Shown: piece after piece, positions 6,001 through 10,637 of the stretch
Position numbering within the stretch: the stretch's first letter is position 1
How the letters are laid out: each line of letters begins with the position of its first letter
Source of the DNA: Limnohabitans sp.
GTDB taxonomy: Bacteria; Pseudomonadota; Gammaproteobacteria; Burkholderiales; Burkholderiaceae_C
Assembly: GCA_009693225.1 (NCBI GenBank)
Contig: SHXP01000062.1
Location: 1 to 10,637 of the forward strand
Length of the DNA: 10,637 nucleotides
Direction of reading: 5' to 3'
Notes under the pieces: model-generated
Seen by the model: the letters and a program-made list of their open reading frames with translations, nothing else
Databases searched by the model: none
What the model was told of the DNA's origin: nothing
Translations under genes and position numbers: made by a program

Positions 6001-8334
6001 TTATTCTTGGCGCGTCGTCACCAGAATTTCACGCTGCCCGTTGCTGCTCATGGCACTGACCATACCGGCCTTTTCCATGTCTTCCACCAGCCGGGCGGCG
6101 CGGTTGTAGCCGATTTTCAAATGGCGTTGCACCAGCGATATGCTGGCCTTGCGGTTTTTCAAAACCACTTCCACGGCCTGGTCGTACATCGGGTCTTTTT
6201 CGCTGACCGTGTCGCCAAACAGGTCGGGGCCGTTGGCTTCACCGTCGACCGTGCCGCCTTCGAGCAAGCCTTCGATGTAATTCGGTTCGCCTTGGGTTTT
6301 CAGGTAACTGACAACGCGGTGTACTTCCTCGTCGCTGACAAATGCGCCGTGCACCCGGATCGGAAAACCTGTGCCGCTGGGCAAATACAGCATATCGCCC
6401 ATGCCCAACAAGGCCTCGGCACCCATCTGGTCAAGAATGGTGCGACTGTCGATTTTGCTGCTGACCTGAAACGCGATGCGCGTCGGGATATTGGCCTTGA
6501 TCAAGCCGGTGATCACATCGACGCTGGGACGTTGCGTGGCAAGTATCAAATGGATGCCGGCAGCGCGCGCCTTTTGCGCAAGACGTGCAATCAGCTCCTC
6601 GATCTTTTTGCCGACCACCATCATCAGGTCGGCCAATTCATCAATCACCACCACGATATGCGGCAAGCGCTCCAGCGGTTCGGGGTCGTCCGGCGTCAAG
6701 CTGAACGGGTTGGGCAGCGAATGGCCGGCTTCCTGCGCCTCTTCAATTTTGTGGTTGTAACCGGCCAGATTGCGCACGCCCAGTTTGCTCATCAATTTGT
6801 AGCGGCGCTCCATTTCGCCGACGCACCAGTTCAGTCCGTGCGCCGCCTGACGCATGTCTATGACCACGGGCGCGAGCAAATGCGGAATGCCCTCGTACAC
6901 CGACATTTCCAGCATCTTGGGGTCGATCATCAACAGACGCACATCGCGCGCCTCGGCCTTGTAGAGCAGGCTCAAAATCATGGAGTTGATACCGACAGAC
7001 TTGCCTGAGCCGGTGGTACCGGCGACCAGAACATGCGGCATCTTCGCCAGGTCGGCCACCACCGGATGCCCGCCGATGTCCTTGCCCAGGCCCATGGTCA
7101 GCAATGACTTGGCTTCGTTGTACACCTCGGAGCCGAGAATTTCACTCAAACGGATCGACTGGCGCTTGGCATTGGGCAACTCCAGCGCCATGAAATTTTT
7201 ACCCGGTATGGTTTCCACCACGCGTATAGAGACCATGCTCAGCGAACGCGCCAGGTCCTTGGCCAGATTGACGATTTGTGAGCCTTTGACACCGGTGGCC
7301 GGTTCGATTTCATAACGCGTCACCACCGGGCCGGGGGCGGCGGCCAGCACTTTGACTTCGACACCGAAGTCACGCAGTTTTTTCTCAATCAGGCGGCTGG
7401 TGAATTCGATGGTCTCGGCATCCACCGGGTCCTGTCTGGTTTGCGAGACGTCCAGCAGATCGACCAGCGGCAGACGCGAATCCGGCATGTCGTTGAATAA
7501 TGGCTTTTGGCGTTCGCGCGCCATGCGTTCGCTTTTGAGCGGAACCAAAGGTTCCGGGTCGACCAGAATCCGCACCGGTCTGGGCGGCAACTCCTCGCTG
7601 TCCCTCCTGTCGGTATGCACGTCTTCTTCTCGTTCACGCGCCGCGGCCTGTCCGAGCGCCAGGTCTTCGGCCATCTCGCGGCGCTCGCGCCAGCCGGCAA
7701 TCGCCTGGTCGATACGGGCACCGATGTTTTCCGCCAATTGGACCCAGGAAAAACCGAAAGTCCAGGACAGTCCCACCAGCATGAATACGATGAACACCAG
7801 CGCTGAACCGTTAAAGCCCAGCCATTTGGCCGCAGCACCGCCGACCAGGTAACCGAGAATGCCGCCCGCATGGTGACCGAGCACGTGCTCATCAAAGCGG
7901 TACAAGCGGGTGTATTCCAGCCCGGTGCTCGAGAGCATCAACAACACCAGACCGCTCCAGAAGGCCCAGCGGCTCAGTCGCCAGATATGTGTTTCCACCG
8001 CCGGACTGTCTTCGCTGCGCAAGCGTGCTGCCAGCGCATTCAACCAGCTGACCAGACTTGCCAGATAACACCAGACAATCGAATAACCGGCGATGAAAAA
8101 TCCCAGGTCGCTGATCGCCGCACCTATGCGTCCGCCCCAGTTGCTCGGCACCGCGCTCGATCCCGAGGTGGTCCAGGCCGGATCCTGTGCAGAATGGCTG
8201 AGCATTGCCACCAGCCAGAACAGCAGAAACACAAAGCCCAGTGACAAGGCAATTTCCTGTACAAAGCGTTGCCAGCCGCTCACCGGGGGCGGGCTGTCTT
8301 TGATTTTGTTAAGCGTATTTAATGAGTAAGTCAT
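6001..8334 (-). CDS. ftsK: DNA translocase FtsK
   Basis: From the ATG at 8334 the protein has 777 residues, in the range of the shorter FtsK/SpoIIIE proteins. FtsK sits at the division septum, pumps chromosomal DNA and activates XerCD recombination at dif. The N-terminal ~200 residues hold several hydrophobic membrane segments (about 27-46, 75-99, 122-137, 155-197). A charged linker rich in Arg and Glu follows (about 210-310), then the motor: Walker A GTTGSGKS (439-446), Walker B IVVVIDELAD (560-569) and the LATQRPSVDVITGLIKANI block. The last ~60 residues form the winged-helix gamma domain (YDQAVEVVL...SSNGQREILV) that reads KOPS and contacts XerD. A GTG at 8361 would add nine residues, but MTYSLNTLN matches the N-terminus I expect for the family. 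It is the first gene of the unit with lolA, the glycosylase and rarA, and is divergent from trxB. Confidence 0.97.
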   Translation of the reverse strand: MTYSLNTLNKIKDSPPPVSGWQRFVQEIALSLGFVFLLFWLVAMLSHSAQDPAWTTSGSSAVPSNWGGRIGAAISDLGFFIAGYSIVWCYLASLVSWLNALAARLRSEDSPAVETHIWRLSRWAFWSGLVLLMLSSTGLEYTRLYRFDEHVLGHHAGGILGYLVGGAAAKWLGFNGSALVFIVFMLVGLSWTFGFSWVQLAENIGARIDQAIAGWRERREMAEDLALGQAAAREREEDVHTDRRDSEELPPRPVRILVDPEPLVPLKSERMARERQKPLFNDMPDSRLPLVDLLDVSQTRQDPVDAETIEFTSRLIEKKLRDFGVEVKVLAAAPGPVVTRYEIEPATGVKGSQIVNLAKDLARSLSMVSIRVVETIPGKNFMALELPNAKRQSIRLSEILGSEVYNEAKSLLTMGLGKDIGGHPVVADLAKMPHVLVAGTTGSGKSVGINSMILSLLYKAEARDVRLLMIDPKMLEMSVYEGIPHLLAPVVIDMRQAAHGLNWCVGEMERRYKLMSKLGVRNLAGYNHKIEEAQEAGHSLPNPFSLTPDDPEPLERLPHIVVVIDELADLMMVVGKKIEELIARLAQKARAAGIHLILATQRPSVDVITGLIKANIPTRIAFQVSSKIDSRTILDQMGAEALLGMGDMLYLPSGTGFPIRVHGAFVSDEEVHRVVSYLKTQGEPNYIEGLLEGGTVDGEANGPDLFGDTVSEKDPMYDQAVEVVLKNRKASISLVQRHLKIGYNRAARLVEDMEKAGMVSAMSSNGQREILVTTRQE

Positions 8335-8363
8335 TGCCGGACGTAAGCTTAACAGGCGCACCG

Positions 8364-8392
8364 GGGACAGGTGCCGGGCCGAAGCCTAAAAT
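8364..8392 (+). promoter_or_regulatory. probable sigma-70 promoter of trxB
   Basis: GGGACA at 8364-8369 (4 of 6 matches to the -35 consensus) and TAAAAT at 8387-8392 (5 of 6 to the -10 consensus) are separated by 17 bases. Transcription would start near 8399, giving a leader of about 45 bases before the ATG at 8444. A perfect dyad GCACC-N7-GGTGC (8358-8374) has the -35 box in its centre and could be an operator. This is inferred from consensus only. Confidence 0.5.
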
Positions 8393-8443
8393 CACCTTAC
8401 TTGAAGCGCAATGCTTGCTTTCCCACCAGCATATCCGAACACC

Positions 8444-9391
8444 ATGACAGCCCCCCAACACAGCAAAGTTCTCATCCTCGGCTCCGGCCCTGCCGGTTAC
8501 AGCGCGGCGGTTTATGCCGCCCGCGCCAATTTACAACCCACCTTGATCACCGGCATGGCTCAAGGCGGCCAGTTGATGACCACCACCGATGTCGACAACT
8601 GGCCAGCCGATGTCCACGGCGTGCAAGGCCCGGACCTGATGCAGCGTTTTCTTGAACATGCAGAGCGCTTCAACACCAGGATGGTGTTTGACCATATCAA
8701 CAAGGTCGATTTCAGCCGGCGCCCATTCACGCTGACCGGCGACAGCGGCACCTATACCTGCGGCGCGCTCATCATCGCCACCGGCGCATCAGCCAAATAC
8801 CTGGGTCTGCCCTCAGAGCAAAGCTTCATGGGGCGAGGTGTCTCCGGTTGCGCCACCTGCGACGGATTCTTCTACCGCGACCAGGTCTGCTGCGTGGTCG
8901 GCGGCGGTAACACCGCCGTCGAGGAGGCCTTGTATATGTCCAATATCGCCAGCAAAGTGCATTTGATACACCGGCGCGACAAGTTCAAAGCCGAGGCCAT
9001 CATGATCGACAAGCTGATGGACAAGGTCAAGGCCGGCAAGATCGTGCTTGAACTCCACAGTGTGCTCTACGAAGTGCTGGGCGATGCTTCTGGCGTGACC
9101 GGTGTGCGCCTGAAAAACGTGCAGGACAATAGCACCCACGAACTGGCGGTGCACGGTTGCTTCATCGCCATCGGTCACCAGCCCAACACCGGTATCTTTG
9201 AAGGTCACCTGTCTATGAAGGACGGCTACATCGTCACGCAAAGCGGTTTGCAGGGCATGGCCACGCAGACCAGCGTGCCCGGGGTGTTTGCCGCCGGCGA
9301 CGTGCAAGACCATGTCTACCGCCAGGCCATCACCAGTGCCGGCACCGGTTGCATGGCCGCTTTGGATGCGCAACGCTTTCTGGAGCAATAA
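8444..9391 (+). CDS. trxB: thioredoxin-disulfide reductase
   Basis: The protein has 315 residues from the ATG at 8444. It is a cytoplasmic FAD flavoprotein that uses NADPH to reduce thioredoxin. FAD-binding VLILGSGPAGYSAAVYAARA (9-28) is followed by GQLMTTTDVDNWP, the redox-active CATC at 136-139, NADPH-binding GGGNTAVEEA (153-162) with HRRD (176-179), and the second FAD motif GVFAAGDV (280-287). All expected catalytic residues are present and the length is normal. An in-frame ATG at 8411 would add 11 residues (MLAFPPAYPNT); the ATG at 8444 is preferred because the family begins shortly before the first beta strand, although its ribosome binding site is poor. It is divergent from ftsK across a gap of about 110 bases that holds a plausible trxB promoter. 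Confidence 0.97.
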   Translation: MTAPQHSKVLILGSGPAGYSAAVYAARANLQPTLITGMAQGGQLMTTTDVDNWPADVHGVQGPDLMQRFLEHAERFNTRMVFDHINKVDFSRRPFTLTGDSGTYTCGALIIATGASAKYLGLPSEQSFMGRGVSGCATCDGFFYRDQVCCVVGGGNTAVEEALYMSNIASKVHLIHRRDKFKAEAIMIDKLMDKVKAGKIVLELHSVLYEVLGDASGVTGVRLKNVQDNSTHELAVHGCFIAIGHQPNTGIFEGHLSMKDGYIVTQSGLQGMATQTSVPGVFAAGDVQDHVYRQAITSAGTGCMAALDAQRFLEQ

Positions 9392-9554
9392 GCATTCATT
9401 TGGTGTGCCGCTCAAGCCCTGCGGCGGCAAGCTACAATCTCTATTTGAGTGTCATGCGTGAACCGCCTGCGGGTTAAGCGTAGACAGGGATACCGCCCCC
9501 TTCAAAGGCGAGGTCAAGCCGGGTTTTTTCCAGGCTGTTAACAAGGAGTGTCTG
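9392..9554 (+). promoter_or_regulatory. spacer and leader upstream of rpmB, possible -10 box
   Basis: A TACAAT at 9433-9438 resembles a -10 box, but the -35 region 17 bases upstream (GCTCAA) is poor, so a promoter here is only suggested. TGCCGC (9406-9411) can pair with GCGGCA (9424-9429), with no T-run after it, so it is at best a weak end signal for trxB. The remaining leader of about 110 bases ends with a strong ribosome binding site, AAGGAG at 9543-9548. I see no open reading frame or known ribosomal-protein binding structure in it. Confidence 0.3.
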
Positions 9555-9788
9555 ATGGCACGTGTATGCGATGTAACAGGCAAGGGCCCGATGGTGGGCA
9601 ACAATGTTTCCCACGCCAACAACAAAACCAAGCGCCGTTTTCTCCCCAATCTGCAATACCGCCGTTTCTGGGTCGAGAGCGAAAACCATTGGGTGCGTTT
9701 GCGCGTGTCCAGCGCGGCATTGCGCCTGATCGACAAAAAAGGCATTGACGTGGTTCTCGCAGACATGCGCGAACGCGGCCAAGCTTAA
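9555..9788 (+). CDS. rpmB: 50S ribosomal protein L28
   Basis: The protein has 77 residues, normal for a proteobacterial L28 of the large ribosomal subunit. The signature N-terminus MARVCDVTGKGPMVGNNVSH is present, followed by the basic NNKTKRRFLPNLQ, then RRFWVESENHWVRLRVSSAALR and the C-terminal IDKKGIDVVLADMRERG. There is a single Cys at position 5 and no zinc-binding Cys set. The ATG at 9555 follows AAGGAG with a spacing of 6 bases. It stands 30 bases upstream of rpmG on the same strand, the usual pairing, and shares that gene's terminator. Confidence 0.98.
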   Translation: MARVCDVTGKGPMVGNNVSHANNKTKRRFLPNLQYRRFWVESENHWVRLRVSSAALRLIDKKGIDVVLADMRERGQA

Positions 9789-9818
9789 TTTTTCACCGAC
9801 TTTTAAAGGACTTTCACC

Positions 9819-9989
9819 ATGGCTTCCAAAGGCGGACGCGAGAAAATCAAGCTGGAATCAACGGCCGGCACCGGTCATTTCTACACGACCAGCAAAAACA
9901 AAAAAACCATGCCCGAAAAAATGTCGATCATGAAGTTCGACCCCAAGGCGCGCAAGCACGTCGAGTACAAGGAAATCAAACTCAAGTGA
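9819..9989 (+). CDS. rpmG: 50S ribosomal protein L33
   Basis: The protein has 56 residues, MASKGGREKIKLESTAGTGH at the start and KHVEYKEIKLK at the end, which is the standard bacterial L33. The middle carries FYTTSKNKKTMPEKM and KFDPKARK. It has no cysteine, so it is the zinc-independent (C-minus) form. The ATG at 9819 has AAAGGA at 9805-9810 as ribosome binding site. The gene is the second of the rpmB-rpmG operon and is followed within 20 bases by a strong terminator hairpin. Confidence 0.98.
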   Translation: MASKGGREKIKLESTAGTGHFYTTSKNKKTMPEKMSIMKFDPKARKHVEYKEIKLK

Positions 9990-10005
9990 GTTTTCCTGTG
10001 CCCGG

Positions 10006-10034
10006 AAAAAAAACGCCTCACGGCGGTTTTTTTT
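10006..10034. terminator. Rho-independent terminator after rpmG, probably bidirectional
   Basis: Eight A residues (10006-10013) are followed by CGCC-TCAC-GGCG (10014-10025), one unpaired G, and eight T residues (10027-10034). The CGCC/GGCG stem is extended by A-T pairing, and an eight-base T-run follows on each strand. It lies 16 bases after the rpmG stop and 25 bases from the end of the convergent minus-strand gene, so it can end transcripts from both sides. Confidence 0.88.
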
Positions 10035-10059
10035 CGTCCTGCTATTTTTACGTCAGCGA

Positions 10060-10269
10060 TTACTTGACGGCAGGTGCAGCAACGGCAGCAGCGGGCGCGG
10101 CGTCTTTCTTGGCGGACTTGTGCGCGACTTTGTGTTTTTTCACTGTGTCAGCAGCAGGTTTGGCAGCGGGGGCGGCGGTTGCGGTGCTTGTCGCTGTTGC
10201 CGGGGTGGCGGTGGCGGGCGTTGCCACCGGGAAAGCAGCGAATGAAGCGGCTGCAAACACAGTGGTCAT
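10060..10269 (-). CDS. small Ala/Pro/Lys-rich probable exported protein; start region broken by one base
   Basis: The frame is open from an ATG at 10269 to a TAA at 10060-10062, giving 69 residues. It begins with a hydrophobic Ala-rich stretch (MTTVFAAASFAAFPVA), continues as an Ala/Pro/Thr repeat-like segment (ATPATATPATATSTATAAP), then a basic part KPAADTVKKHKVAHKSAKK, and ends DAAPAAAVAAPAVK. This resembles the many small periplasmic Ala/Lys-rich proteins of Burkholderiales of unknown function. The ATG at 10269 has no ribosome binding site. Another ATG at 10294 begins a typical MK start, but it is one base out of frame: reading back in frame gives KFFAALL preceded by TGA. One base fewer (or two more) in the A4T6 run would give a normal signal peptide, MKFFAALLMTTVFAAA. 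The gene is therefore either frameshifted, mis-sequenced at a homopolymer, or started internally. No function is assigned. Confidence 0.55.
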   Translation of the reverse strand: MTTVFAAASFAAFPVATPATATPATATSTATAAPAAKPAADTVKKHKVAHKSAKKDAAPAAAVAAPAVK

Positions 10270-10320
10270 CAGCAGAGCAGCAAAAAATTTTCATGGAATA
10301 CTTTTCAGTGGTTCAGGAAG

Positions 10321-10346
10321 AAAACCTCCAAAACCTTGGAGTGTTT
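10321..10346 (-). terminator. hairpin followed by a T-rich run, possible terminator or attenuator
   Basis: CTCCAA (10326-10331) and TTGGAG (10336-10341) pair perfectly around a four-base loop, with flanking AAAC and GTTT able to extend the stem around one bulged base. Read on the minus strand the hairpin is followed by GTTTTCTT, which resembles an intrinsic terminator. It lies about 185 bases past the desaturase stop and about 30 bases before the ATG at 10294, so it could end the desaturase transcript or act in the leader of the small gene. Confidence 0.4.
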
Positions 10347-10369
10347 ATTCAACGGCCACTGAATACAGT

Positions 10370-10405
10370 CAGTTGACCGTAATAAATATTTATCTTGGTC
10401 AACTG
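10370..10405. repeat. 36-bp near-perfect palindrome with AT-rich centre
   Basis: CAGTTGACC (10370-10378) and its exact reverse complement GGTCAACTG (10397-10405) flank ATAAATATTTAT (10382-10393), itself a perfect palindrome on the same centre (between 10387 and 10388). Only the three-base linkers GTA and CTT break the symmetry, so 15 of 18 half-site positions match. No T-run follows on either side. It could be an operator for a dimeric regulator or form a hairpin in RNA; its role is unknown. Confidence 0.75.
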
Positions 10406-10496
10406 CAACAGCGGTTTGTCGTTAATGCGTGGCAGATGCAATCACAGCCTCGGCGTATTTTCATTGCCGGCAAGACACAGCGAGAGGGGGGTTAAG

Positions 10497-10526
10497 CGCT
10501 GACAATGCCGTGAGACGGCGCCAGCG
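10497..10526 (-). terminator. stem-loop just after the desaturase stop codon, weak terminator candidate
   Basis: GCCGT (10507-10511) and ACGGC (10515-10519) form a tight hairpin around GAG, and CGCTG (10497-10501) with CAGCG (10522-10526) can add an outer stem across small internal loops. It begins two bases after the minus-strand stop at 10529. No T-run follows, so it would be a poor intrinsic terminator, though it might protect the 3' end of the transcript. Confidence 0.35.
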
Positions 10527-10528
10527 AC

Positions 10529-10637
10529 CTATACCCGCGCAGCGCGCAATTGCATAGAGAAATCGCGCAAGGCAACCACACCGCTTTGCTCGGCACGCAA
10601 ACACCATTGCTGCAAGTCCAGCGCCAGCTGGGTGCGG
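10529..10637 (-). CDS. C-terminus of a probable fatty acid desaturase (DesA-like), cut by the window edge
   Basis: On the minus strand a frame is open from the right edge to a TAG at 10529-10531 and encodes 35 residues. The sequence LQQWCLRAEQSGVVALRDFS followed by MQLRAARV strongly resembles the C-terminal tail of acyl-CoA/acyl-lipid delta-9 desaturases of Burkholderiales, which commonly read WCxRAExSGxxALxxFSxxLR. Such enzymes are integral membrane di-iron proteins that introduce a double bond into membrane acyl chains. The histidine boxes and membrane segments lie outside the window, so the assignment rests on this short tail only. The gene is followed by a stem-loop and a long spacer. Confidence 0.55.
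   Translation of the reverse strand, partial: RTQLALDLQQWCLRAEQSGVVALRDFSMQLRAARV

Larger units (their letters stand above)
10295..10528. other. intergenic region rich in inverted repeats, no gene seen
   Basis: This 234-base spacer separates two minus-strand genes and holds no convincing ORF. It contains, from left to right, a long-range stem TTCAGTGG (10304-10311) with CCACTGAA (10356-10363), a compact hairpin inside it (10321-10346), a 36-bp near-palindrome (10370-10405) and a hairpin next to the desaturase stop (10497-10526). Part of it is AT-rich. No convincing promoter for the exported-protein gene was found by eye on the minus strand. Confidence 0.6.

Noticed and set aside
6007..7008. 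Long plus-strand open frame of 333 codons inside ftsK
   Set aside because: It is antisense to the conserved FtsK motor and gamma domains, has a His/Gln/Val-rich shadow composition and no recognisable motif.
8335..8361. Upstream GTG start of ftsK at 8361
   Set aside because: No ribosome binding site, and MTYSLNTLN from the ATG at 8334 fits the expected N-terminus.
8411..8443. Upstream ATG of trxB at 8411
   Set aside because: It adds 11 residues without family support and has only a weak ribosome binding site; the ATG at 8444 puts the CATC at 136-139 as usual for the family.
9986..10495. Plus-strand open frame of 169 codons from the rpmG stop across the terminator
   Set aside because: It overlaps the rpmG end, runs through the terminator and through the inverted repeats, and is antisense to the Ala-rich gene; its Ala/Gly/Val richness is the mirror of that composition.
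1..10637. CRISPR array, tRNA, rRNA, insertion sequence or prophage genes
   Set aside because: I looked for regularly spaced repeats, cloverleaf-like segments, transposase motifs and terminal repeats, and saw none by eye on either strand.

Overview
The window looks like a chromosomal segment of a betaproteobacterium, most likely order Burkholderiales (Comamonadaceae-like). The case rests on the block trxB / ftsK-lolA-...-rarA with trxB divergent from ftsK, on the rpmB-rpmG pair, and on the style of the proteins: a zinc-free L33, a YqjM-type flavin reductase, and a probable desaturase C-terminus at the right edge. This is judged from remembered protein families and gene order, not from a search. 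Most of the DNA is GC-rich. The first ~300 bases and part of the right-hand spacer are clearly more AT-rich.

Left part (1-3436). An unidentified C-terminal ORF fragment runs off the left edge. An AT-rich spacer with small dyads follows, then a plus-strand old yellow enzyme-type flavin oxidoreductase. A minus-strand atypical SDR protein (YeeZ-like, no YxxxK) converges on it. Divergent from the SDR is a plus-strand fusion of a plant-type [2Fe-2S] domain with a ferredoxin-NADP reductase-like module. All three look like redox proteins. No pathway genes are present to fix their substrates.

Central part (3433-8334, minus strand). This is a tightly packed unit read in the order ftsK, lolA, a deoxyinosine/uracil-DNA-glycosylase-like gene, rarA. 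It joins chromosome segregation and division (FtsK), lipoprotein export to the outer membrane (LolA), base-excision repair (glycosylase) and replication-fork maintenance (RarA). The glycosylase gene starts one base after the lolA stop. I recall ftsK-lolA-rarA as a common order, so the glycosylase may be an insertion into it.

Right part (8364-10637). trxB has a recognisable promoter in the short gap shared with ftsK. Next come rpmB and rpmG (ribosomal proteins L28 and L33), closed by a strong hairpin terminator that probably serves both strands. On the minus strand follow a small Ala/Pro/Lys-rich probable exported protein, whose start region is broken by one base in an A/T run, and a spacer unusually rich in inverted repeats. 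The last feature is the C-terminus of a probable acyl-lipid/acyl-CoA desaturase.

Most of the window is ordinary housekeeping DNA, and I see no defence system, mobile element, CRISPR array, tRNA or rRNA. The least explained part is 10267-10410: a near-perfect 36-bp palindrome, a second hairpin enclosed by a long-range stem, and the frame break in the exported-protein gene. Two convergent gene pairs also end on one shared TTAA each.
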